64,000 nucleotides of DNA from an uncultured Thioclava sp. (GTDB lineage: Bacteria > Pseudomonadota > Alphaproteobacteria > Rhodobacterales > Rhodobacteraceae). The notes under the pieces were generated by a model. The model did no database searches, was not told the DNA's origin, and was given only the letters and a program-made list of their open reading frames with translations. A program made the position numbers and the translations under genes. Of this stretch, positions 57,346 to 64,000 are shown piece by piece. The DNA lies in the NCBI RefSeq assembly GCF_913064665.1, contig NZ_CAJYBT010000015.1, positions 16,611-80,610 of the forward strand, written 5' to 3'. Numbering within the stretch: the first letter of the stretch is position 1; each line of letters opens with the position of its first letter.

Positions 57346-58572
57346 TCAGGCGCCGATGCTCGCCGCTTCTGGCACGTGCACGAAGGTTTTCTCAAATCCG
57401 CGCAGCCGTTTGTGAATCGACAACAGCTCGATAATCGTCGTCCACGAGCCCACCAAATATTGGAACGATCCCGTCACCTGCCCAAAGGCCGTCAGGATTT
57501 GCTGCATCACGCCAAAGGTAATCTTGCCCGCAACGATGGTCGGGATCAGCATGATATTGGCGAATACATTGTCGGCCTGAATGTAGAAACCGCGGAAGAT
57601 GTTGAAATAGGCGAAGTGAAAGAAGTAGCGGAAGTAAGATTGCCGCAATGTCCCAAACAGATCTTGCACGGTTAGCGGATGGGCGCGGTTTGCGTCATCC
57701 TCGCCATACACCAATTCCTTGCGATAGGCGGCCTCGGTGCGCTGATTGGCAAAGGCCAGCCCGGGCAGACGAATGCCAGCCACCGCCAGCAGCACCGTGC
57801 CAAAGGCCGACCAGAAGATCGCGGCCACCAAAAGCGGCTCGGCAATATGACCCACGAGGGGTAGCTCGGAAACGAAATGACTCAGGCTCGCCAAGACCGG
57901 CAAAAAGGCAAACAACGTGATCACGGAATCGATCATCGACACGCCCAGATCCTCGACGATCGCGGCAAAGCGCGCGGTGTCTTCTTGCACGCGCTGCGCT
58001 GCGCCCTCGACCTGACGCGCGCGGGGCCAATGCGACATGTAATAGGCGTTCATCGCGGTGCGCCAACGAAAGACGTAATGGCTCGTGAAAAACCGGGTCA
58101 CGATATAGACCACCATCCAGACCAGCGCGATTTCGGACCAGATCAGCAGCATGTGATAAAGCTCGCCCTGCGTCACCCCATGTCCCCCGTCCAGCGCCTT
58201 CTGGATCGCGTCGAAAAACGGGCGTTGCCAGTTGTTGAGATCGACCGTGGTCTGCACGCTGAAATAGTCTGACGCCACGATCAGCGCGGTGCCGGGGATC
58301 GACCACCATTGCCAGGGATGAGGCGACACGATCATCCAGGCCGCGGTAAATGCCACCACCCACAGCGCGCAATAGGCGTAAAACCACAGGAAATCGGGTG
58401 TGATGAAGAAGCCAAGCCCGATCACCGGCGGCGCGCTGGGCGCAGGCTCGCCCATGCCGAACCGCGCGCCCAGATCGCGCGCAAAGACATACCAGATCAG
58501 TACGGAAAGCAGGGTGCAGAAAACCGCACTGGAAAAGAACAGCCGTGGATTGGGGAAAAAGGATCTGAACAC
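57346..58572 (-). CDS. SbmA/BacA family peptide transporter
   Basis: SbmA/BacA proteins are proton-driven inner-membrane importers of peptide antibiotics and related compounds; in rhizobia BacA protects against host peptides. The 408-residue product has the SbmA-typical N terminus (MFRSFFPNPRLFFSSA), seven or eight membrane helices, YYMSHWPRARQVEGAAQRVQED, and FGQVTGSFQYLVGSWTTI near the C terminus. No ATPase domain is present, as expected. The start is GTG at 58572 with GAGG upstream. It lies between two tRNA genes. Confidence 0.92.
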   Translation of the reverse strand: MFRSFFPNPRLFFSSAVFCTLLSVLIWYVFARDLGARFGMGEPAPSAPPVIGLGFFITPDFLWFYAYCALWVVAFTAAWMIVSPHPWQWWSIPGTALIVASDYFSVQTTVDLNNWQRPFFDAIQKALDGGHGVTQGELYHMLLIWSEIALVWMVVYIVTRFFTSHYVFRWRTAMNAYYMSHWPRARQVEGAAQRVQEDTARFAAIVEDLGVSMIDSVITLFAFLPVLASLSHFVSELPLVGHIAEPLLVAAIFWSAFGTVLLAVAGIRLPGLAFANQRTEAAYRKELVYGEDDANRAHPLTVQDLFGTLRQSYFRYFFHFAYFNIFRGFYIQADNVFANIMLIPTIVAGKITFGVMQQILTAFGQVTGSFQYLVGSWTTIIELLSIHKRLRGFEKTFVHVPEAASIGA

Positions 58573-58876
58573 GATGCACGCCTCGCAACGCGACCCACCA
58601 AACGCGCCGCGCCTTTTGTTGTAGCGCTGCTGAGGTGGGGGTGAAGGCTTGGAGCGCTAGCGTCACATGGATGTGTCCCGGGGTCGGCCGTCAGATGGGT
58701 CGGGTGTTCGCCAAGGCTGTCAGGCGGGGGCGTCATCCATCTTTTTTGATCTCGACGCACAGGGCTGGCGCGCCCGCCATCGTGCAATTCTTCAGCGCGG
58801 CTCGCTCAACGTCTCAATTCCAAGCTTGAACCTAGGCTCAAACGCCTAGATCAGACTGCCTTCTTTGAGGTGCTTT
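58573..58876. other. Non-coding gap between sbmA-like gene and tRNA-Arg
   Basis: There are no convincing ORFs on either strand. A short inverted repeat CTAGGC/GCCTAG (58832-58849, 6-nt loop) lies 28 bases beyond the tRNA-Arg 3' end and could be its weak terminator; it lacks a T run. The promoter of the SbmA-like gene should also be here. Confidence 0.45.
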
Positions 58877-58953
58877 TGGTGATCCCGGTTGGATTCGAAC
58901 CAACAACCTGCCCCTTAGGAGGGGGCTGCTCTATCCAGTTGAGCCACGGGACC
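58877..58953 (-). tRNA. tRNA-Arg (anticodon CCT)
   Basis: On the minus strand the 77-nt cloverleaf has acceptor GGTCCCG/CGGGATC (one G-T pair), D-arm GCTC...GAGC, anticodon arm GCCCC-CTCCTAA-GGGGC with anticodon CCT, T-arm GTTGG-TTCGAAT-CCAAC and an encoded CCA at its end (58879-58877). It reads arginine codon AGG. Confidence 0.96.
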
Positions 58954-59013
58954 ACGCCGCCCTTGATGGCGTCAAAGCATCATGCGTGCAAGTCTGTGAA
59001 GGCGGGGAAAATG

Positions 59014-59050
59014 AAAAGGGGAAGCGTATTGGCCCACCGCTCCCCCTTTT
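59014..59050 (+). terminator. Orphan hairpin between tRNA-Arg and the LacI-type gene
   Basis: A 13-bp stem with one mismatch (AAAAGGGGAAGCG with CGCTCCCCCTTTT, 11-nt loop) ends in TTTT on both strands. No gene on either side needs a terminator here: the neighbours are divergently transcribed from this gap. Confidence 0.4.
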
Positions 59051-59129
59051 GATACCTCTCCCACGCTCAGAAACTGCGCGTGAGCTAAGCAATCGCAGCG
59101 ATTCGGTTGACGAAAGTCAACCCAATCGC

Positions 59130-59143
59130 TGTTACCGCTAACA
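59130..59143. promoter_or_regulatory. Likely LacI-family operator
   Basis: TGTTACCGCTAACA is a 14-bp near-perfect palindrome with a central CG, the form bound by LacI/GntR-type (LacI family) repressors. It lies 74 bases before the start of the adjacent LacI-type gene. A second, weaker TGTT...CGCTAACA element occurs at 59175-59189. Autoregulation is inferred. Confidence 0.55.
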
Positions 59144-59216
59144 TGACGCGCATCATTCGCTTGCGCAAGGGAAATGTTTGGCGCTAACAAGAATAACCCC
59201 AGCAAAGGATGAGTGC

Positions 59217-60245
59217 GTGTCCCGCCCAAATGATCTCCGCCGCCCGCTGACATTGCGCGATGTGTCCGAAGCCTCGGGGGTCTCGGAGATGACGGTAAGC
59301 CGGGTCTTGCGCAATCGCGGCGATGTGTCGAATGCAACGCGTGAAAAGGTGCTCAAGGCGGCAAAGACGCTGGGCTATGTACCCAACAAGATTGCCGGAG
59401 CGTTGGCCTCGCAGCGCGTCAATCTGGTGGCCGTGATCATTCCGTCGCTGTCCAATCTTGTCTTTCCCAAGGTGCTGTCGAATATCTCGGATGAGTTGGA
59501 AGATACCGGCCTGCAGCCTGTTGTGGGCGTGACCAATTATTCCCCCGAAAAAGAAGAGCAGGTGCTGTATGAAATGCTCTCATGGCGCCCTTCAGGGGTG
59601 ATTATTGCGGGGCTTGAACATACCGACGCCGCGCGTGCCATGCTGCAAAACACCGACATTCCGGTGGTCGAGATCATGGATGTTGACGGCGAAGGCATTG
59701 ATTCGGTGGTGGGTATTTCGCATCGCCGCGCCGGTCTGCATATGGCCGAGGCGATCATTGCCGCTGGCTATCGCCAGATCGGATTCATCGGCACGAAAAT
59801 GCCCGAAGACCACCGCGCTCGCAAACGGTTTGAGGGGTTCAAAGAGGGTCTGGCAAAGGCTGGGCTGACTTTGGCCGATACGGAATTTTACGCTGGCGGC
59901 TCGGCGCTGGCGAAGGGGCGCGAGATGACCGAGACACTCCTTCGGCGCTCGCCAAATCTGGACTTCATCTATTATTCCAATGACATGGTTGGCGCAGGCG
60001 GGCTGTTGTATTGTAGCGATCTTGGGATGGATGTGCCGGCCCAGATCGGGCTTGCAGGCTTTAACGGGCTTGATCTGCTCGATGGGTTCTCGCAACGGCT
60101 GGCGACGATGGATGCGTGCCGTGGCGAAATCGGGCGCAAGGCTGCGCAGATCGTGGCAAAGCGCTCGCAAAATGATCAGGTCGCCAGCGAAGTGATCGAA
60201 CTGGAGCCGGTGCTGCAACCGGGCGACACGATCCGCCGGATCTGA
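59217..60245 (+). CDS. LacI family transcriptional regulator
   Basis: The 342-residue product has a LacI-type HTH (about 11-30: TLRDVSEASGVSEMTVSRVL) with hinge helix NKIAGALASQRV, then a periplasmic-binding-like sugar domain with AVIIPSLSN and LAGFNGLDLLDG. The overall pattern is closest to the GntR (gluconate) branch. The start is GTG at 59217, with AAAGGA eight bases upstream; a TTG 13 codons earlier overlaps the second operator-like site. No sugar operon is adjacent, so its targets besides itself are unknown. Confidence 0.92.
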   Translation: MSRPNDLRRPLTLRDVSEASGVSEMTVSRVLRNRGDVSNATREKVLKAAKTLGYVPNKIAGALASQRVNLVAVIIPSLSNLVFPKVLSNISDELEDTGLQPVVGVTNYSPEKEEQVLYEMLSWRPSGVIIAGLEHTDAARAMLQNTDIPVVEIMDVDGEGIDSVVGISHRRAGLHMAEAIIAAGYRQIGFIGTKMPEDHRARKRFEGFKEGLAKAGLTLADTEFYAGGSALAKGREMTETLLRRSPNLDFIYYSNDMVGAGGLLYCSDLGMDVPAQIGLAGFNGLDLLDGFSQRLATMDACRGEIGRKAAQIVAKRSQNDQVASEVIELEPVLQPGDTIRRI

Positions 60246-60266
60246 GCGCTTAAACCGGCCGGGGAT

Positions 60267-61088
60267 TTAGCGTTTCGCGCCCCAGCTGAGCGAGGCGTAT
60301 TGCCGGGTATAGAATTCCCCCATCAAGCCGATCATCAGCAGCGCCAGCCCAAGATAGAGCGGATATTCCCAATTCGAGAAATGCGGATTGTAGTTGATGA
60401 AGACATAGCCGCGCGCCTGATCAATCGTGTGAAACAGCGGGTTCCAGTCAAACAAGACCAGCATCTTGTGGGGCAAGTTATTGGCAAGGAACATCTTGCC
60501 CGACGCGATCATATTGGCCCGCGAGTAGATTTGCTGGATGATACTGACCACATCGGGGGCCCACGGTTTTGCCGCCAGCATGACCAACCCGATCGCCGCC
60601 CCTGTGAACCATGACAAGAACACCATCCCCATCGCGCCGACCCAGTCATAAATCTCAATCGGGTGGAAGGCGGCGTGATAGATGAACAGCACCACAAACA
60701 TCGAGAGCAGCTGGATATAAAGCGCGCTCAGCGCCGCTGACGAAATGGAAATCGCAGTCGTCATCGGCGCGTGTTTCATCATCGCAGAGGTCGGCCCTTC
60801 GGCCCCAAACACCGCACCCATCGCCTTGGTGTGGGTCATGAACAGGAAAATTCCGCTCATGACATAGAGCAGGAAATCCCCGCGGATCGAATTCCCGCGC
60901 AACCCCAAAACGCCAAACATGATGTAAAATGTCACCACCAAAAGCACGGTCTGAAACATGTTCATGACCAGCCCGAGCAGTGCATTGCCATGTGACTTGC
61001 GTATGTGGCGCACCGTCGCATGATAAATCAACTCCAGCAGGCTGAAGGTCGATCCGATCGTGGAGTTGCTGCGTTTTGCCTTGAACAT
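60267..61088 (-). CDS. Polysaccharide export ABC transporter permease (KpsM-like)
   Basis: The 273-residue product has an N-terminal amphipathic segment and six membrane helices of the ABC-2 type, typical of capsule or O-antigen exporters. The segment WFTGAAIGLVMLAAKPWAPD in the middle and DWNPLFHTIDQARGYVF near the C terminus fit KpsM/BexB-like permeases. AGGATG precedes the ATG at 61088. The ATPase partner (KpsT-type) is not in the window. Its neighbours kdsB and galU also serve surface polysaccharide synthesis. Confidence 0.88.
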   Translation of the reverse strand: MFKAKRSNSTIGSTFSLLELIYHATVRHIRKSHGNALLGLVMNMFQTVLLVVTFYIMFGVLGLRGNSIRGDFLLYVMSGIFLFMTHTKAMGAVFGAEGPTSAMMKHAPMTTAISISSAALSALYIQLLSMFVVLFIYHAAFHPIEIYDWVGAMGMVFLSWFTGAAIGLVMLAAKPWAPDVVSIIQQIYSRANMIASGKMFLANNLPHKMLVLFDWNPLFHTIDQARGYVFINYNPHFSNWEYPLYLGLALLMIGLMGEFYTRQYASLSWGAKR

Positions 61089-61215
61089 ACTCTGTCATCC
61101 TGGCTGCCTGCGCTGCACCTTGTGCTGGAAACCTTGCCGTTCCCTTGCCGCCGCATCATAAGGGAGGTGGATAACCATAGCAATTGGGCCAGAATAGGGC
61201 CGGAACGGAGGTGTG

Positions 61216-62013
61216 ATGGATTTCGAGCATCTGACACGCGTGATGCGCCGCTTGGCACTCGAAGCGGGTGACAAGATCATGGAAATCTATAACTCGCCCG
61301 AATTTGAAGTGAGATCCAAATCCGACAACTCTCCTGTGACGGAAGCCGATGAAGCCGCCGACGCCCTGATTTCCTCAGGATTGCGTGCGGAATTTCCCGA
61401 TATCGCGCTGGTCACCGAAGAGCAGGCGGATTCGCACAGCCAAAACGTCTCGACCTTTCTGATCGTCGATCCCCTTGATGGGACTAAAGAATTTGTCAAA
61501 CGCCGTGGCGATTTCACGGTCAATATCGCCTATGTCGAAGATGGCAAGCCGCTGCGCGGTGTGGTCTATGCGCCCGCGAAGGGGCGGCTGTTTTACACGC
61601 TTGCCGATGGCCGCTCGATCGAAGAGACGGGGCCAAATTTCGACAAGGCAGCACCGGGCAAACAAGAGCCGATTTCGGTCTCGATTCCCGACAATCGCGC
61701 GTTAATGGTGGTGGCCTCAAAATCGCATCGCGATCAGGCCACGGATGATTATATCGGCCAATATGTGGTGGCGGATATGAAATCAGCGGGCTCGTCGTTG
61801 AAATTCTGCTTGGTCGCGACCGGTGAGGCCGATCTGTACCCACGCCTTGGGCGCACGATGGAATGGGATACGGCAGCGGGCGATGCGGTGCTGCGCGGTG
61901 CGGGTGGCCAAGTGATCCGGTTCGACGATCACAGCACATTCACTTATGGCAAGCCGGGCTTTGAAAACCCGTTCTTCATCGCCTATGCCCCCGGCGTTTT
62001 ATTGGTGAAATAA
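61216..62013 (+). CDS. cysQ: 3'(2'),5'-bisphosphate nucleotidase CysQ
   Basis: CysQ dephosphorylates PAP (and PAPS), a by-product of sulfate assimilation. The 265-residue product has the inositol-phosphatase fold motifs: SPVTEADEAAD, EEQ, the metal site VDPLDGTKEFV (about 90-100) and the second site EWDTAAGDAVLRGAGG. GGAGGT lies three bases before the ATG at 61216; a GTG one codon earlier abuts it. Its TAA overlaps the kdsB ATG (TAATG). Confidence 0.93.
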   Translation: MDFEHLTRVMRRLALEAGDKIMEIYNSPEFEVRSKSDNSPVTEADEAADALISSGLRAEFPDIALVTEEQADSHSQNVSTFLIVDPLDGTKEFVKRRGDFTVNIAYVEDGKPLRGVVYAPAKGRLFYTLADGRSIEETGPNFDKAAPGKQEPISVSIPDNRALMVVASKSHRDQATDDYIGQYVVADMKSAGSSLKFCLVATGEADLYPRLGRTMEWDTAAGDAVLRGAGGQVIRFDDHSTFTYGKPGFENPFFIAYAPGVLLVK

Positions 62014-62813
62014 TGTCTGTTCTCATCGTCATTCCGGCGCGCTACGCGTCAAGCCGCTATCCTGGTAAACCACTGGTCGAACTGACTGGCGCAACGGGCG
62101 TTTCCAAGACCCTCATTCAGCGTAGTTGGGAGGCCGCGACAGCGGTTTCGGGTGTGGATCGCGTGGTTGTGGCCACCGACGACCCGCGTATTCGCGACGC
62201 GGCAGAGGCGTTCGGGGCCGAGGTGGTAATGACCTCGGAAAGCTGTCGCAATGGCACCGAGCGCTGCGCCGAGGCTGCCGCGGCCTTGGGCGATGCCTAC
62301 GAGATCGTGGTCAATCTGCAGGGCGATGCACCGCTCACCCCGGCTTGGTTCATCGAAGATCTGGTCGCCGGGTTGCGGGCCAATGACTGGGCCGAATTGG
62401 CGACCCCGGTGCTGCGCTGCGAAGGAGAGATGCTGGCCAGCCTGCGCGAAGATCGCCATCAGGGCCGCGTCGGCGGCACGACGGCTGTTTTTGGTGCAGG
62501 CAATCGCGGGCTTTATTTTTCGAAAGAAGTGATCCCTTTCACTTCCGAAAGCTACTTGCCTAACGATCCAACGCCGGTGTTTCACCATGTCGGTGTTTAT
62601 GCCTACCGCCCCGACATTCTGGCACAATATCCAGATTGGCCAATCGGCCCGCTGGAAGGGCTTGAAGGGCTTGAACAATTGCGCTTCCTCGAAAATGGGC
62701 GCGCGGTTCTATGTGTCGAGGTTGAAGCGCGCGGTCGGCAATTCTGGGAGCTGAACAACCCCTCGGATGTGGCGCGTCTCGAGGCCATGATGGCCGAAAT
62801 GCAGCTGCCCTGA
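62013..62813 (+). CDS. kdsB: 3-deoxy-manno-octulosonate cytidylyltransferase
   Basis: KdsB activates Kdo as CMP-Kdo for lipopolysaccharide or capsule. The 266-residue product has the nucleotide-binding start VLIVIPARYASSRYPGKPL, the VVNLQGDAPLTP metal/nucleotide motif and HHVGVYAYRPDIL. The LEGLEGLEQLRFLE segment also fits the family. It starts inside the cysQ stop. The LQGD motif reads GDAP rather than the more usual GDEP of enterobacterial KdsB, a variant seen in capsule-type KdsB-like enzymes; the specificity could therefore differ. Confidence 0.9.
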   Translation: MSVLIVIPARYASSRYPGKPLVELTGATGVSKTLIQRSWEAATAVSGVDRVVVATDDPRIRDAAEAFGAEVVMTSESCRNGTERCAEAAAALGDAYEIVVNLQGDAPLTPAWFIEDLVAGLRANDWAELATPVLRCEGEMLASLREDRHQGRVGGTTAVFGAGNRGLYFSKEVIPFTSESYLPNDPTPVFHHVGVYAYRPDILAQYPDWPIGPLEGLEGLEQLRFLENGRAVLCVEVEARGRQFWELNNPSDVARLEAMMAEMQLP

Positions 62814-63002
62814 GGGCGGCACAGGCGCAAGGCTCACGAAGCATTCCCAAGATCCCGGCAACGCACGCATATATTGCAGCTATAGGCGATAAACAGCGAG
62901 CGCGCTGCGCTGCAGCACTCTGCCATCTTGTTCCTAGTCATATTTTCGGTCACGATACCTCAAATTTTGATAGCGCAATGAAAACGAACCGATAGGTGTC
63001 CA

Positions 63003-63896
63003 ATGAAAAGCAAGGTTACAAAGGCGATTTTTCCGGTTGCCGGCCTTGGAACCCGCTTCCTTCCCGCGACCAAATCTATCCCGAAAGAGATTTTGACGCT
63101 GGTGGACCGCCCCCTCATTCAATACGCGATTGATGAGGCGCGCGCGGCAGGCATCAGGGAGTTCATCTTTGTGACGTCGCGGGGGAAATCTGCGCTCGAA
63201 GACTACTTCGATGACGCACCCGAGTTGGAAGCGGCCCTTCGCGAGAAAAACAAAGATGACTTGCTGCAAGAGCTGAAGGCCACGAATATGGAATCCGGCG
63301 CCATCGCCTATGTGCGCCAGAACAAGCCGCTGGGTCTGGGTCACGCGGTTTGGTGCGCGCGTCGTCTTGTGCATAACGAACCCTTCGCCGTGATCTTGAC
63401 CGATGACGTGATCGCCTCGGAAAAGCCCTGTCTTCAGCAGATGATGGAGGCTTACGACGAAACCGGGGGCAATATCGTTGCCGCGATGGAAGTGCCCAAA
63501 GAGAAAACCTCGTCTTACGGCGTGCTGGATTGCGAAAGCGAAGATGGCGCAACCGTCAAGGTCAAGGGGATGGTCGAAAAGCCCGCCCCAGAAGATGCGC
63601 CCTCAAACCTAGCAGTGATCGGGCGCTATATCCTGACGCCGAAGATCATGCAGAACCTGAACACGCTGAAATCTGGCGCTGGTGGTGAAATTCAGTTGAC
63701 CGATGCGATTGCTCAGGAAATTTCCGATGGCAACCCGGTCTATGGCTATCGCTTCCGCGGCCAGCGCTATGACTGCGGGACCAAGGCAGGATTTTTGCAG
63801 GCGACGGTGGCCTTTGGTCTGCAACGTCCGGATCTTAGGGACGAATTTTCGGAATACCTGACCGATATCATGTCGATGCGCGCGGCGGCCGAGTAA
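63003..63896 (+). CDS. galU: UTP-glucose-1-phosphate uridylyltransferase
   Basis: GalU makes UDP-glucose for surface glycans and osmolytes. The 297-residue product has FPVAGLGTRFLPATKSIPKEI (nucleotide loop, about 10-30), VTSRGKSALEDYFD, LGLGHAVWCAR and AVILTDDVIA, ending with YDCGTKAGFLQATVAFGL. The 189-base gap upstream probably holds its promoter. galE follows two bases after the stop, the usual pairing for UDP-sugar supply. Confidence 0.95.
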   Translation: MKSKVTKAIFPVAGLGTRFLPATKSIPKEILTLVDRPLIQYAIDEARAAGIREFIFVTSRGKSALEDYFDDAPELEAALREKNKDDLLQELKATNMESGAIAYVRQNKPLGLGHAVWCARRLVHNEPFAVILTDDVIASEKPCLQQMMEAYDETGGNIVAAMEVPKEKTSSYGVLDCESEDGATVKVKGMVEKPAPEDAPSNLAVIGRYILTPKIMQNLNTLKSGAGGEIQLTDAIAQEISDGNPVYGYRFRGQRYDCGTKAGFLQATVAFGLQRPDLRDEFSEYLTDIMSMRAAAE

Positions 63897-63898
63897 CA

Positions 63899-64000
63899 AT
63901 GGCGGCTTATGTTTTGGTCACCGGGGGTGCGGGCTATATTGGTGCGCATGCCTGCAAGGCCCTTAGCAAGGCAGGCTATGTTCCTGTGTGTTTTGACAAC
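63899..64000 (+). CDS. galE: UDP-glucose 4-epimerase, first 34 codons
   Basis: The visible part begins MAAYVLVTGGAGYIGAHACK, the NAD-binding glycine motif of extended SDR epimerases with the GalE-typical YIGAHACKAL and an Asp ending the second strand (CFDN). The gene runs off the right edge. Its ATG is two bases after the galU stop. Confidence 0.88.
   Translation, partial: MAAYVLVTGGAGYIGAHACKALSKAGYVPVCFDN

Noticed and set aside
1..64000. CRISPR arrays, insertion sequences, prophage or integrase genes
   Set aside because: No spaced repeats, transposase or integrase motifs, or blocks of deviant composition were found. The two tRNA genes have no adjacent integrase or duplicated 3' end.

Overview
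This window looks like a contiguous stretch of the main chromosome of a Rhodobacteraceae-type alphaproteobacterium (order Rhodobacterales; genus not resolved from sequence alone). The evidence is the codon use of a moderately GC-rich genome, the parB-parA-rsmG-mnmG-mnmE-rho block next to maf-aroE-coaE-dnaQ, a bacterial mitofilin/HemY-N pair behind hemD, a LeuC/LeuD/LeuB neighbourhood interrupted by conserved hypotheticals, and 16-bp parS palindromes inside rsmG and mnmG. Nearly everything is core metabolism or housekeeping. I see no insertion sequence, prophage, CRISPR array or toxin-antitoxin pair.

Layout. 0-4.5 kb: end of rnhB, a small exported Arg/Asp-rich protein, an overlapping pair (small secreted protein plus a membrane-anchored winged-helix protein), and nspC with a carboxynorspermidine synthase-type gene, ending at a strong 17-bp hairpin. 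4.7-8.3 kb (minus): hemD, a mitofilin-like protein and a HemY-N/TPR protein with a C-terminal zinc ribbon. 8.3-11.1 kb (plus): tsaD-gpsA-yciI-EVE. 11.4-17.4 kb: a Pho-box-preceded pstS-pstC-pstA-pstB-phoU-phoB operon in which pstA carries an apparent one-base deletion. 17.4-24.3 kb: maeB, mutS, grpE and hrcA. 24.5-27.7 kb: rph-rdgB-ridA-hemW-ybaN, an overlapping operon.

27.7-38.2 kb is the replication-origin neighbourhood. On the left, all genes point left (parB, parA, rsmG, mnmG, mnmE, rho, hemJ). On the right, all point right (maf, aroE, coaE, dnaQ). The switch falls in a 400-bp non-coding gap with two perfect DnaA boxes, several near matches and an AT-rich tract. I interpret this as the chromosomal oriC, with two parS sites 3.5-5.5 kb away.

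38.3-41.7 kb: nadA-nadB-nadC for de novo NAD. 41.7-48.7 kb (minus): rppH, ctpA, an EnvC-like activator, gpmI, rlmH, rsfS and an MscS-type channel. 48.8-57.1 kb: leuC-leuD, membrane proteins, an exonuclease/phosphatase-family protein, a dehydrogenase-like protein, leuB and an EamA transporter. Then come tRNA-Pro(CGG), an SbmA/BacA-like transporter, tRNA-Arg(CCT) and a LacI-type regulator with likely operators. 60.3-64 kb is a surface-polysaccharide neighbourhood: a KpsM-like exporter permease, cysQ, kdsB, galU and the start of galE.

No obviously new multi-gene system stands out. The points most worth a second look are the oriC architecture, the pstA frameshift, the membrane winged-helix protein with its overlapping secreted partner, the LapB-like architecture of the HemY-N protein, the terminator abutting rppH, and short ORFs ahead of leuC and of a membrane protein.
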